Numbered from the stretch's first letter, positions 1-9,636 are shown. The stretch: DNA of 64,000 nucleotides from Mesorhizobium sp. BR1-1-16 (GCF_020165495.1 NZ_JAIUIE010000003.1:186001-250000), one strand, 5' to 3'. The notes: generated by a model from the sequence alone, not told the origin. Numbers and translations are program-made.

Positions 1-16
1 CCGCGGGAGGAATGCC

Positions 17-1018
17 ATGCTGATCGAGACCCGTGCCGCCGGTCGCACATCACTTCAGCTTTCGACGCTTGGCCTCGGCACAGCGACGCTCGGCGGCAAT
101 GTCAGTCCGCCGATTTCCGATGTCGAAGGCCGCGCGATCGTCGAGCGGGCTGTCGAGCTTGGCATTCGCTATGTCGATACGGCGCCCTATTACGGCTATG
201 GCCGCTCGGAGCACCTCGTCGGCGATGTTCTGCGCCACCATCCAGACGTCATGATCTCGACCAAGGTCGGACGGATGCTGAAGCCACGCGTCGCGCCGCA
301 GCCGGCCGGCGACCAGTGGGTCAACCCGCTGCCCTTCGAGCATCGCTACGACTATTCCTATGACGGCGTGATGCGGTCCTTCGAGGACAGTTTCCAGCGG
401 CTTGGCGTCGACCATATCGAATTGCTGTTGATCCACGACATCGGCGTCGACCAGCATGGCGAGGCCCTCAATGCGGAGTTCTTCCCGGTCGCCATGGCGG
501 GCGGCTACCGCGCGCTCGACGAGCTGCGTTCCGCCGGCGCGGTGAAGGCGATCGGCCTCGGCGTCAATGAATGGCAGGTGCTGGCGGAGGCGACGAAATA
601 CGGCCAGTGGGACGCGTTTCTTCTGGCTGGACGCTACACATTGCTGGAGCAGGAGCCGCTTCACACGCTGTTTCCACTTTGCGAGCAGGCGGGCACCAGC
701 ATCATCGTGGGAGGGCCGTTCAATTCCGGCATCCTTGCCGGCCGCGACACCTGGAATTATGCCCGCGCGCCCGAGGCGATCATGACGCGCGCCCGCAAGA
801 TCGCTGCGGTCTGCGATGCGCATGATGTCGCGCTGCCCGCCGCCGCGCTGCGCTTCCCCCTTGGCAGCCCGCTGGTGACAAGCGTCATCCCCGGCCCGCG
901 CTCGGCGGCCGAAGTCGGCGAAATTGCCGCCTGGTTTGCGGCCGATATTCCACCTTCGCTCTGGACCGATCTTCGCACCGAAGGCCTGATCGATCCCGCT
1001 GCGCCGATCCCCGCCTAA
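17..1018 (+). CDS. Aldo/keto reductase, D-threo-aldose 1-dehydrogenase type
   Basis: NAD(P)-dependent oxidoreductase of 333 residues, probably oxidising a sugar such as L-fucose or D-arabinose at C1 to the lactone; cytoplasmic. The aldo/keto reductase tetrad is visible as Asp54 and Tyr59 (in VDTAPYYGYG), Lys83 (ISTKVGR) and His140 (LLIHDIG). The long insertion around residues 85-112 and the GPFNSGILAG stretch resemble the L-fucose dehydrogenase/pyridoxal 4-dehydrogenase branch (AKR15-like), which is knowledge of the family rather than something proved here. The ATG at 17 follows a GGGAGGA ribosome site at 5-11. The gene opens the window, so its upstream operon partners are not visible. The downstream gene on the same strand is an unrelated TerC protein. 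Alternative substrates (pyridoxal, other 6-deoxy sugars) cannot be excluded. Confidence 0.85.
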   Translation: MLIETRAAGRTSLQLSTLGLGTATLGGNVSPPISDVEGRAIVERAVELGIRYVDTAPYYGYGRSEHLVGDVLRHHPDVMISTKVGRMLKPRVAPQPAGDQWVNPLPFEHRYDYSYDGVMRSFEDSFQRLGVDHIELLLIHDIGVDQHGEALNAEFFPVAMAGGYRALDELRSAGAVKAIGLGVNEWQVLAEATKYGQWDAFLLAGRYTLLEQEPLHTLFPLCEQAGTSIIVGGPFNSGILAGRDTWNYARAPEAIMTRARKIAAVCDAHDVALPAAALRFPLGSPLVTSVIPGPRSAAEVGEIAAWFAADIPPSLWTDLRTEGLIDPAAPIPA

Positions 1019-1128
1019 AGGACGACGCAGGCAATTTCGGTTCTGGCTGGACAACCCGCGCTGCCAACCCCAGATAGGGAAGACAGCCCCGCCGCAGCCT
1101 CGCCTGACTGACAAGGACACGTTTGTTG

Positions 1129-1767
1129 ATGGATTTCGTGACCGCTGAACTGGTTGCGCTCGCAACCGTTGTCCTGATCGACCTCGTACTCGCCGGCGAC
1201 AATGCGATCGTGGTCGGAATGGCGGCGGCCGGACTGCCGAAGGATCTGCGGCGCAAGGCGATCGTCATCGGCATCGGCGCCGCGGCCGTGCTCCGCATCA
1301 TGTTCGCGCTGTTCGCGACCAAATTGCTCGGCGTGATCGGCCTGACGCTGGCCGGCGGCATCCTGCTGCTGTGGGTCTGCTGGAAGCTCTGGCGCGAAAT
1401 CCGCAATGGCCATGGCGCCGAAGAAGCCGAGGGACACGCCGCGCTTGAGGATCAGCCCGCCGCCACCGGCGGCAAGACCCTCGGCCAGGCGCTCAGCCAG
1501 ATCGTCATCGCCGACGTCTCGATGTCTCTCGATAATGTTCTCGCCGTCGCCGGGACGGCGCGGGATCACACCTGGGTCCTCGTCGTCGGCCTCGTGCTTT
1601 CCGTCGCGCTGATGGGCGTTGCCGCCAACTTCGTGGCGCGCATCCTGAAACGCGCGCCCTGGATCGCTTATGTCGGCTTGCTCGTCATCGCCTGGGTCGC
1701 CTTCCGCATGATCTGGGATGGCGGCCTGGAGATGTTCCACTTCGCCGACAAGGCCGGTGTCATCTGA
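1129..1767 (+). CDS. TerC/YjbE-family integral membrane protein
   Basis: Polytopic inner-membrane protein of about 212 residues. The first helix carries the family signature LVLAGDNAIVVGMAA, with acidic residues inside the membrane, and a second copy (ADVSMSLDNVLAVAG) occurs past the middle. This matches the two-fold repeat of TerC proteins, a family linked to manganese and other metal efflux and to loading of secreted metalloenzymes. A hydrophilic loop separates the halves at about residues 95-125. Three in-frame starts exist: TTG 1123, TTG 1126 and ATG 1129. I chose the ATG, 11 nt after AAGGA; the TTG codons have closer spacing and cannot be excluded. The leader 1019-1128 was examined for a yybP-ykoY manganese riboswitch and no convincing one was seen. 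It converges with the next gene 15 bases away. Confidence 0.85.
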   Translation: MDFVTAELVALATVVLIDLVLAGDNAIVVGMAAAGLPKDLRRKAIVIGIGAAAVLRIMFALFATKLLGVIGLTLAGGILLLWVCWKLWREIRNGHGAEEAEGHAALEDQPAATGGKTLGQALSQIVIADVSMSLDNVLAVAGTARDHTWVLVVGLVLSVALMGVAANFVARILKRAPWIAYVGLLVIAWVAFRMIWDGGLEMFHFADKAGVI

Positions 1768-1768
1768 C

Positions 1769-1782
1769 AGGCCGGTCGGCCT
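1769..1782. terminator. Short palindrome between convergent genes
   Basis: AGGCCG, GT, CGGCCT form a perfect 6-bp stem exactly between the ends of the TerC gene and the convergent aldo/keto reductase gene. It could end transcription in both directions, but there is no T-run, so this is weak. Confidence 0.3.
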
Positions 1783-2789
1783 CAGCCTTTCAGCATTCCG
1801 TCAATTGCATGCGCGTCGATCGCTGCAATCTCCTCCGCCGTAAAGGCGAGATTGTCGAGCGCGTTGACGGCATCCTCGATCTGCGAAATGCGGCTCGCGC
1901 CGATCAGCGCCGATGTCATGCGCGGATCGCGCAGCACCCACGCCAGCGCCATCTGCGCCAGCGTCTGCCCGCGCGCCTTGGCAATGCCATCGAGCGCCGC
2001 GACACGGCCGAGATTGGCTTCGGACAGCACCTTTTCCTGCAGGAAATGCGAATGGCGCACGCGGCTGTCGGCCGGGATGCCCTTCAGGTAGCGATCGGAA
2101 AGAACGCCCTGCTCGAGCGGGGAGAACACGATGCAACCCATGCCCTCCTCTTCCAGCGCATCGAGCAACCCGTCTCGCTCCGTCCAGCGATCGAGCATCG
2201 AATAGCGCGGCTGATGGATGACGAGCGGGGTGCCGAGCCGGCGCGCGATCGCCGCAGCCTCATGCGTCTGCTGCGAGGAATAGCTGGAAATGCCGACATA
2301 GAGCGCCTTGCCCTGACGGACCATCGCGTCGAGCGCGCCGATCGTTTCCTCCAGCGGCGTGTCGGGGTCGAAGCGATGCGAATAAAAGATATCGACATAG
2401 TCGAGCTTCATCCGCTTGAGGCTCTGCTCGAGGCTGGCGAAGAGATATTTCCGGCTGCCCCATTCACCATACGGCCCCGGCCACATGTAATAGCCCGCCT
2501 TCGATGAAATGATCATCTCATCGCGGTAGGGTTTGAAATCGCCCTCAACCATCGTGCCGAAGAATTCCTCGGCTGATCCGGGCGGCGGACCATAATTGTT
2601 TGCAAGGTCGAAATGCGTGATGCCGAGGTCGAATGCACGATGACACATCGCCCGCATTGTCTCAACCTTGCCGTCGTAGCCGAAATTGTGCCAGAGCCCG
2701 AGCGATATGGCCGGAAGCTTGAGCCCGGTGCGGCCGACGCGATTGAAGCGCATCGTGTCGTAGCGTTGGTCGGCGGCGACATAGATCAT
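1782..2789 (-). CDS. mgrA: L-glyceraldehyde 3-phosphate reductase (YghZ-type aldo/keto reductase)
   Basis: Cytoplasmic NADPH-dependent aldo/keto reductase of 335 residues. It follows E. coli YghZ closely through LSLGLWHNFG, FDLANNYGPPPGSAEE, YDMWPGPYG-like and YVDIFYSHR segments. The catalytic tetrad is Asp61, Tyr66, Lys97 and His138. YghZ reduces L-glyceraldehyde 3-phosphate and methylglyoxal, so a detoxifying or sugar-catabolic role is likely. The ATG at 2789 has a GGAG nearby. A 13-bp element, CTGAATCGATTTA (2807-2819), lies 17 bases upstream of the start and recurs at the promoter of the extended SDR gene ending at 6076. The two genes are therefore probably co-regulated. It is divergent from the SDR gene at 2894. 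Confidence 0.88.
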   Translation of the reverse strand: MIYVAADQRYDTMRFNRVGRTGLKLPAISLGLWHNFGYDGKVETMRAMCHRAFDLGITHFDLANNYGPPPGSAEEFFGTMVEGDFKPYRDEMIISSKAGYYMWPGPYGEWGSRKYLFASLEQSLKRMKLDYVDIFYSHRFDPDTPLEETIGALDAMVRQGKALYVGISSYSSQQTHEAAAIARRLGTPLVIHQPRYSMLDRWTERDGLLDALEEEGMGCIVFSPLEQGVLSDRYLKGIPADSRVRHSHFLQEKVLSEANLGRVAALDGIAKARGQTLAQMALAWVLRDPRMTSALIGASRISQIEDAVNALDNLAFTAEEIAAIDAHAIDGMLKG

Positions 2790-2806
2790 GAAACGGCTCC
2801 AGCGAT

Positions 2807-2822
2807 CTGAATCGATTTAAGG
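2807..2822. promoter_or_regulatory. Candidate operator, copy 1 of CTGAATCGATTTA
   Basis: CTGAATCGATTTAAGG contains the palindromic core AATCGATT with a central CG, as in many LacI-family operators. It sits between the divergent aldo/keto reductase and SDR genes and shares 13 consecutive bases with copy 2 at 6087-6099. No regulator gene of matching type is in this window. Confidence 0.5.
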
Positions 2823-2893
2823 CTTCGTTTTTTGAGCGTTGCCGCCGCTGCCGTCAAGCGGCTATGAACGGATGTCAAACGCGGGAGGCCGGC

Positions 2894-3664
2894 ATGGCGA
2901 TGAAGCTGTTCGATCTGACCGGGCGTGTCGCGCTCATCACCGGCTCCAGCCGCGGGATTGGCCTCGCCATCGCGCGCGGGATGGTCGAGGCCGGTGCGAC
3001 GGTTGTGCTCAACAGCCGCAGCGAGACGGCGCTGGTCGAGGCATCGGCAGCCCTGAGGGGGCCCTTCCCGGACCAGGTCTCGACCGCTGCCTTCGACGTG
3101 ACTGACCCCGATGCCGTGACAGCGGAAGTGGCGCGGATCGAGGCCGAGATCGGACCGATCGACATTCTCGTCAACAATGCCGGCCTGCAGAAGCGCTTGC
3201 CTCTGGAGGATTTCCCGCTCGAGGATTTCCGCCGCGTGCTGGAGACCAATGTCGACGCGCCCTTCATCGTCGGCCAGGCCGTCGCGCGCCACATGATCCC
3301 GCGCCGGCGCGGCAAGATCATCAATATCTGCTCGGTCACCAGCGAACTCGGCCGCGCGACCATCACGCCCTATGTGACGTCGAAGGGCGCGGTCAAGATG
3401 CTGACCAAGGGCATGTGCGCCGAATGGGCCAAGCACGGCCTCAACGTGAACGGCATCGGCCCCGGCTGGTTCAAGACGGAACTCAACAGGGCGCTCGTCG
3501 AAAGCGAAAGCTTCAATGCATGGCTGACCCAGCGCGCGCCCATGGGCCGCTGGGGCGAACTGGACGAACTCGCCGGCGCCGCGATCTTCCTCGCCTCCGA
3601 CGCATCGAGCTATGTCAACGGCCACATTCTCTATGTCGACGGCGGCGTAACGGCCGTTGTGTGA
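2894..3664 (+). CDS. Short-chain dehydrogenase, gluconate 5-dehydrogenase-like
   Basis: Classical SDR of 256 residues. The nucleotide-binding TGSSRGIG is at 16-23, NNAG is at 95-98, and the catalytic residues are Ser147, Tyr160 and Lys164 in YVTSK. The C-terminal YVNGHILYVDGG is typical of the family. The sequence style (FDLTGRVALITG, GPGWFKTELN) is closest to gluconate 5-dehydrogenase/IdnO-type enzymes, which interconvert keto-gluconates and gluconate-like acids. That fits a neighbourhood of sugar dehydrogenases; the true substrate is unknown. I placed the start at ATG 2894, 5 bases after GGGAGG (2883-2888), rather than at an upstream ATG at 2864 without a ribosome site. It is followed after 93 bases by a second SDR on the same strand. 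Confidence 0.85.
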   Translation: MAMKLFDLTGRVALITGSSRGIGLAIARGMVEAGATVVLNSRSETALVEASAALRGPFPDQVSTAAFDVTDPDAVTAEVARIEAEIGPIDILVNNAGLQKRLPLEDFPLEDFRRVLETNVDAPFIVGQAVARHMIPRRRGKIINICSVTSELGRATITPYVTSKGAVKMLTKGMCAEWAKHGLNVNGIGPGWFKTELNRALVESESFNAWLTQRAPMGRWGELDELAGAAIFLASDASSYVNGHILYVDGGVTAVV

Positions 3665-3757
3665 GATATCGGTAGACCCGCCCGCCCAAGCCGGTGTCGG
3701 GAAACGCCGCCGCCGCACGTCCTTGGTCAGTGCTGACAAGATGGTCTGGAGGACGGC

Positions 3758-4540
3758 ATGCTGAAGAACAAGCGAGCGGTGATCTATGGCGCGGGCGGTG
3801 CCGTCGGAAGTGCCGTGGCCGAGGCTTTCGCCCGCCATGGCGCGACCGTGGTACTTGCCGGCCGGCGCCGCTCGCCCCTCGAAGCGGTGGCAGCGCGCAT
3901 CGGCGCCTCCGAGGGCTGGGCGTGGGTGCTGCCGGTCGATGCCCTCAATCCTGAGGCCGTCGCCGAGCATTGCGACGAGATGGTCGCCGCGCTCGGCGGT
4001 ATCGATATCTCATTCAACGTGATCGATCTCGGCGACGCGCAGGGTGGAGCGCTGACCGCGATCGAAGCGGAACATTTCCTGATGCCCGTCGCCAACGCGA
4101 TGCGCACGCATTTTCTGACTGCAACGGCGGCGGCGCGGCATATGAAGCGCCAGCGGTCCGGCGTGATCCTGGCGCTCACCGCCCAGGCAGGCCGCAAGCC
4201 CTATGTCGATGTCGGCGGCTTCGGCGTCGCCTGCGCCGCGATAGAGGCCCTATGTCGCCAGCTTGCCGTCGAGCTCGGTCCGGACGGAATCCGCGTCGCC
4301 TGCATCCGCTCGGCCGGCTCGCCCGATACGCCGGGCGTTGCGGCGGCGCTACGGCTACATGCCGAGAATGCCGGCATCACGCCTGAGGAGCAGGAAGCGA
4401 AGATCGCATCCGCCTCGATGCTCAAGCGCATGCCGCGCCTCGCCGAGATCGCCGACGCCGCCGTCCTTCTTGCTTCAGACCATGCCCGGGCCGTGACCGC
4501 CGAGGTGATGAACCTCACCGGCGGCGAACTCGCCGACTGA
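3758..4540 (+). CDS. SDR-family protein with degenerate active site
   Basis: Rossmann-fold protein of 260 residues. The dinucleotide motif YGAGGAVG is at 10-17, and the SDR outline is complete to the C-terminal MNLTGGELAD. The catalytic Tyr-x-x-x-Lys pair is absent: the aligned segment reads GFGVACAA, with Phe155 and Cys159 in place of Tyr and Lys. The NNAG turn is replaced by FNVID. The protein therefore probably binds a nucleotide but may not be a normal dehydrogenase; it could be a regulator, a partner subunit, or an enzyme with other chemistry. The start at 3758 has GGAGG 7 bases upstream. It stands 93 bases after an intact SDR gene and may be co-transcribed with it. A GTCAG/CTGAC inverted repeat lies just upstream (3726-3737). 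Confidence 0.8.
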   Translation: MLKNKRAVIYGAGGAVGSAVAEAFARHGATVVLAGRRRSPLEAVAARIGASEGWAWVLPVDALNPEAVAEHCDEMVAALGGIDISFNVIDLGDAQGGALTAIEAEHFLMPVANAMRTHFLTATAAARHMKRQRSGVILALTAQAGRKPYVDVGGFGVACAAIEALCRQLAVELGPDGIRVACIRSAGSPDTPGVAAALRLHAENAGITPEEQEAKIASASMLKRMPRLAEIADAAVLLASDHARAVTAEVMNLTGGELAD

Positions 4541-4548
4541 CCCACGCG

Positions 4549-5121
4549 TCACCTGATCACCTTCTCGATACGCCGATCCGGCACGAACCAGATCACGGAA
4601 ACGACCGCGTAGCATGCAATGGCAATGCGGATGTCGATGAAGGCGAATGCGATGCCGATCACATAGAGCACCAGCGAAAGGTAGCCCTTGAAATCGTGCC
4701 CGATGGCACGGGCCAGGCCCGAACCAGCGCCTTCATGTTTCAGAAGGACGTGCATCAGCACGGCATAGGCCAGGGCGCACATCACAAGATCCCCGCCATA
4801 GAGGGCCACCGGCACGGCTTCGAGATGGTTCTCGCCCATCCATGCCGTCACGAACGGGATAAGCGACAGCGCGAACAGCAGGAACAGGTTGGCCCACAGC
4901 ACCGCCCCGTTAATGCTTTTCACGACCTGGAAGAGATGGTGATGGTTCGTCCAGTAGATGCCGACGAAAACGAAGCTGAGAACATAGCTGAGAAAGATCG
5001 GGATCTCGGGAACGAGGGCGGCGAGGGTCGTTTCGTGGGGCGCGTGCAACTCCAGCACCATGATGGTGATGATGATTGCGATCACGCCATCACTGAAAGC
5101 CTCGACGCGCCCCTTGCCCAT
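4549..5121 (-). CDS. TMEM175-family (DUF1211) potassium channel protein
   Basis: Small polytopic inner-membrane protein of about 190 residues. It begins with the diagnostic first-helix motif RVEAFSDGVIAIIIT (FSD at residues 9-11), which forms the pore lining in the TMEM175 family. Six hydrophobic helices follow, with NHHHLFQ after helix 3. Bacterial members carry one six-helix unit and assemble as tetramers that leak K+. I use ATG 5121 because homologues start a few residues before the FSD motif; ATG 5142 would add seven residues. An in-frame extension back to 5313 would overlap the neighbouring gene and is not supported. The physiological role in bacteria is poorly known. Confidence 0.82.
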   Translation of the reverse strand: MGKGRVEAFSDGVIAIIITIMVLELHAPHETTLAALVPEIPIFLSYVLSFVFVGIYWTNHHHLFQVVKSINGAVLWANLFLLFALSLIPFVTAWMGENHLEAVPVALYGGDLVMCALAYAVLMHVLLKHEGAGSGLARAIGHDFKGYLSLVLYVIGIAFAFIDIRIAIACYAVVSVIWFVPDRRIEKVIR

Positions 5122-5233
5122 GCCCAGCCCCCGATTGCGCATTCCGGTCTCGCGGCCGCGAGAGGCCCGAAACCGGAATGAACGGCAGACTAGCGCGATT
5201 CGCTTTTCGGCGCCCTGACGGCCCGTGAGAGCA

Positions 5234-6076
5234 TCAGCGCCAGTTGAACAGCGGCTTGTAGCCGAGCATCGACTTGGCCTTCTCGATCGACAGAAGCGTC
5301 TCATGCGGACCAAACGGCCGCTTGCGCGTCACGCCGGGGAAGGCTTCGTCGAGAAGTTCATCGTTCGGCTTGCCCATCACGCCGTCTTCGTTGGCGATGA
5401 TGAAGACCTCGGCGCCGGTGAGCTTCGATTCGAGCGCCAGGCGGACGGCCTGCGCCGCGTCACGCGCGTCGATATAGGCCCAGAGGTTCCACTTGCGCAG
5501 ATTGATGTCCTTGTCGAAATCCGGGAACTCCGAATAGCGATAGGGCGCCATGATATTGGAGAAGCGCAGTCCGAAGATCTTGAAGGCGGGATCCCAGCGG
5601 CAGAATTCCTTCGCCATCTCCTCGGAGAGGAACTTCGACAGCGAATACGCCGACTCCGGCCGGCCGCGATATTCCTCGTCGACCGGCACGTAGGGCGGCG
5701 GCGTTTCGAACGGCAGGCCGAGCACGGTCTCGCTCGACGCCCAGACGACGTTGCGGATGCCGAGCACGCGCGCCGCCTCGAAGATGTTGTAGGTCGAGAT
5801 CATGTTGGTCTCGAAGATGACGTGGTTCGGCGCGAGGCCCGGCGCGGGAATAGCGGCGAGGTGGATGATGCCCTCGACATTCGAGACGCGCTCATCGATG
5901 GCCGAGAGCGCTGCGACGGTCTGCCCGTAATCGGTCAAGTCGGTGCGCGAATATTTGGCCGCCTGCCCGGCTGGCTGCGGCGCGCTGTCGATCGACGTCA
6001 CCTCATATCCATGCGAGACAAGGTCCTCGACCACGGCGCGGCCCGCGAGGCCGCTTCCTCCCGTCACGATGATCAT
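5234..6076 (-). CDS. NAD-dependent epimerase/dehydratase (extended SDR)
   Basis: Extended SDR of 280 residues, cytoplasmic. Glycine motif TGGSGLAG is at 5-12, and the catalytic residues are Ser114/Ser115 (VWASSE), Tyr144 and Lys148 (YSLSK). The substrate part is short, as in nucleotide-sugar-independent members such as uronate dehydrogenases. Oxidation or epimerisation of a free sugar or sugar acid is more likely than UDP-sugar chemistry; this is inference. ATG 6076 has AGGAGA immediately upstream. The CTGAATCGATTTA element at 6087-6099 abuts this ribosome site, so a repressor bound there could block both promoter and translation start. It is the second member of the motif-sharing pair with the aldo/keto reductase at 1782-2789. 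Confidence 0.83.
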   Translation of the reverse strand: MIIVTGGSGLAGRAVVEDLVSHGYEVTSIDSAPQPAGQAAKYSRTDLTDYGQTVAALSAIDERVSNVEGIIHLAAIPAPGLAPNHVIFETNMISTYNIFEAARVLGIRNVVWASSETVLGLPFETPPPYVPVDEEYRGRPESAYSLSKFLSEEMAKEFCRWDPAFKIFGLRFSNIMAPYRYSEFPDFDKDINLRKWNLWAYIDARDAAQAVRLALESKLTGAEVFIIANEDGVMGKPNDELLDEAFPGVTRKRPFGPHETLLSIEKAKSMLGYKPLFNWR

Positions 6077-6086
6077 AGTCGTTCTC

Positions 6087-6101
6087 CTGAATCGATTTAG
6101 G
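6087..6101. promoter_or_regulatory. Candidate operator, copy 2 of CTGAATCGATTTA
   Basis: CTGAATCGATTTAGG is 11 bases upstream of the extended SDR start on the minus strand. It is identical to copy 1 (2807-2819) over 13 bases and in the same orientation relative to its gene. Confidence 0.5.
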
Positions 6102-6169
6102 GTCCGGACGCGAACTTAGGGCGCAGCGCCGTCTTGCGCCAGCGTCGGCATGCGAATGAGGTGATGAAA

Positions 6170-6520
6170 ATGGATCGCGCCCTTCTTGCGGCAGCCGGGC
6201 TTGCCGGCGCGCTCGGCGTCGCGCTGGCCGCCGCCGGAGCCCATATCGCGGGCGCCGAGCGGCTGGTCACGGCAGGCCAGATGGCCATGGCGCAGGCCCC
6301 CGCCCTGCTGGCGCTCGGGCTTTATGGAGCGGCGCGGGGGCGCATGATGACCATCGCGGCTGCCCTGATCGCACTCGGCCTTCTCGTCTTTGCCGGCGCG
6401 CTCGCCTTTCACGATCTCTCCGGCAGCGCCGCGCTGGCCTTTGCAGCGCCCTGGGGCGGCACGGCCATGATCCTCGGCTGGCTCGGCATTATCGTCGCCG
6501 CGCTCGTCCGCAAGCGCTGA
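6170..6520 (+). CDS. DUF423 (YgdD-type) small membrane protein
   Basis: Membrane protein of about 116 residues with four hydrophobic helices (roughly 4-24, 34-55, 59-79, 89-112) and a short basic end (ALVRKR). The first helix has the Ala/Gly-rich GVALAAAGAH pattern and the last region ends PWGGTAMILGW, as in DUF423 proteins. The function is not established. ATG 6170 was preferred because GAGG (6159-6162) stands 7 bases upstream; ATG 6164 is too close to that site. It precedes the release factor 3 gene by about 70 bases on the same strand and may share its transcript. Confidence 0.75.
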   Translation: MDRALLAAAGLAGALGVALAAAGAHIAGAERLVTAGQMAMAQAPALLALGLYGAARGRMMTIAAALIALGLLVFAGALAFHDLSGSAALAFAAPWGGTAMILGWLGIIVAALVRKR

Positions 6521-6593
6521 GGGCTGGCCTTTCGCGCGCGTGTCGTCTAACCATGCGCGCCACACGGAACATCGCCAGAAGCACGCAGATCCT

Positions 6594-8180
<1,587 letters not shown>

Positions 8181-8214
8181 GACGAAACAGGATCCACTCT
8201 CTGTTTGCTTGTGA

Positions 8215-8237
8215 CGGCCGAATCCGGTAATCGGCCG
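8215..8237. other. Stem-loop between prfC and the PRPP synthetase gene
   Basis: CGGCCGA and TCGGCCG form a perfect 7-bp stem around a 9-base loop, 24 bases before the next start. There is no T-run, so it is more likely a leader hairpin or pause site than a terminator. Confidence 0.3.
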
Positions 8238-8260
8238 CCAGTGCTTCATGGGGTGGATCT

Positions 8261-9232
8261 ATGAGCGAACTGGCGGTCTTCAGCGGTCACGCAAACCCCG
8301 ATCTCGCCCAGGAAATCTGCGCTCATCTCAAGGTCCCGTTGCTGCCATCGCGGCTTAAGCGCTTTTCCAACGACTGTCTCGAAGTTCAACTGCAGGCCAA
8401 TTGCCGCGATCAGGACGTGTTCCTGATCCAGCCGCTCACGGCGCCGGTGCAGGAAAACCTGTTTGAGTTGATGCTGATGCTCAACGCCGCGCGCGGGGCC
8501 TCAGCGGCGCGCATCACGGCCGTCATTCCGTATTTTTCCTATGCGCGGTCCGACAAGAAGGACGCCCCGCGTATTTCGCTGGGCGGACGCTTGGTCGCCG
8601 ATCTCCTGTCGACAGCCGGTGCGAGCCGCGTTTTGACCATGACACTGCACTCGCCGCAGGTGCACGGCTTCTTCAGCGTGCCCGTCGACCAGCTGCACGC
8701 GCTCGATGAGCTGTCGTCGCATTTCCAGTCCTACGATCTCAGCCGCGCCGTCGTCGTCTCGCCGGACCTCGGCAATGCCAAGAACGCCGCTGCTTTCGCA
8801 CGGCGGCTCAACCTTCCGGTCGCGGCAGGAGCCAAGGAGCGCATCAGCGATACGCAGGTGCGCATATCGACATTGATCGGCGATGTTCGCGACCGGGATG
8901 TCATCGTCCTCGACGATGAGATCGCCAGTGGCGGCTCCGTACTCGAACTGTTGCAGCATCTGCGGGCAGGCGGCGCCCGCTCGGTTCGCATCGCTACGAC
9001 GCACGGCGTTTTCGCCGGCGAAAGCCTCAAGCGCCTGGCGGCCGAGCCTGATATCGTCGAGATTGTCTGCACCAACACCGTACCGCTGCCGGCTGCCAAG
9101 CGGGTACCAAAACTGACGGTCCTGTCGGTAGTGCCGGCCCTCGCCGAAGCGATGCGGCGCATCAACAGCGGCGAATCCGTCAGCGCCCTGTTTTATGCCG
9201 ATCTGGACGCTGCCAAGATCGCCGCGGAGTAA
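8261..9232 (+). CDS. Ribose-phosphate pyrophosphokinase homologue (divergent)
   Basis: Predicted to transfer pyrophosphate from ATP to ribose 5-phosphate, giving PRPP for nucleotide, histidine and tryptophan synthesis; 323 residues. The family scaffold is clear: PYFSYARSDKK (ATP loop), LHSPQVHGFF, VSPDLGNAKNA and the PRPP-binding VLDDEIASGGS. Several positions differ from the canonical enzyme: PDLGNAKNA replaces PDVGGVVRA, and the lysine loop reads AGAKERISD. It is probably a second, specialised copy, with the main prs elsewhere in the genome. Inference only. The start at 8261 follows GGGTGG. It lies 80 bases after prfC on the same strand. Confidence 0.75.
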   Translation: MSELAVFSGHANPDLAQEICAHLKVPLLPSRLKRFSNDCLEVQLQANCRDQDVFLIQPLTAPVQENLFELMLMLNAARGASAARITAVIPYFSYARSDKKDAPRISLGGRLVADLLSTAGASRVLTMTLHSPQVHGFFSVPVDQLHALDELSSHFQSYDLSRAVVVSPDLGNAKNAAAFARRLNLPVAAGAKERISDTQVRISTLIGDVRDRDVIVLDDEIASGGSVLELLQHLRAGGARSVRIATTHGVFAGESLKRLAAEPDIVEIVCTNTVPLPAAKRVPKLTVLSVVPALAEAMRRINSGESVSALFYADLDAAKIAAE

Positions 9233-9268
9233 AAACGGCCACAGCCGCACGCGTTTGCCGGGAGCCAG

Positions 9269-9628
9269 ATGATGGCGACGACCCCAGATGACCTCCGCCG
9301 CCTGTTCCTCGCGCTTCCCGGCGTCGCGGAGTCGACGCATCACGGCACGATGTCGTTTGTCGTCGCCAAGCGGTTCCTTGGCCGGATTCGCGACGAGGGC
9401 ATGGTCTTCGCGCTCCGCTGCGAACTCGACGAGCGCGATTTCCTGATCGAGATCGAGCCCGAGGCGTTCTTCACCACCGATCATTATCGCGGCTATCCCT
9501 ATGTGCTGATCCGCCTCGCCGCGATCGATGCAGACCGGTTGGCGCCGCTGGTCGAGCGATCCTGGCGCATGGCCGCGCCGAAGAGGCTCGTCGCCGGCTT
9601 CGACAATGCTCGCGCGTCGGGCTGCTGA
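9269..9628 (+). CDS. MmcQ/YjbR-family protein
   Basis: Small cytoplasmic protein of 119 residues with the YjbR fold. It has an N-terminal LRRLFLALPGVAES segment, a central GRIRDEGMVFALRC strand pair, and a C-terminal LVERSWRMAAPKRLV helix. The family has a DNA-binding-like (MmcQ) fold, but its biochemical role is not settled. GGGAG stands a few bases before ATG 9269; ATG 9272 is equally possible. It follows the PRPP synthetase gene after 36 bases and may be carried on the same transcript. Confidence 0.78.
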   Translation: MMATTPDDLRRLFLALPGVAESTHHGTMSFVVAKRFLGRIRDEGMVFALRCELDERDFLIEIEPEAFFTTDHYRGYPYVLIRLAAIDADRLAPLVERSWRMAAPKRLVAGFDNARASGC

Positions 9629-9636
9629 CGCGCCAG

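Noticed and set aside
1019-1128. Possible yybP-ykoY manganese riboswitch before the TerC gene
   Set aside because: The conserved loops of that riboswitch could not be found; only general GC-rich pairing.
4200-4260. Frameshift as the reason for the missing SDR active site
   Set aside because: The frame is continuous and the flanking SDR blocks align on both sides, so the change is by substitution.
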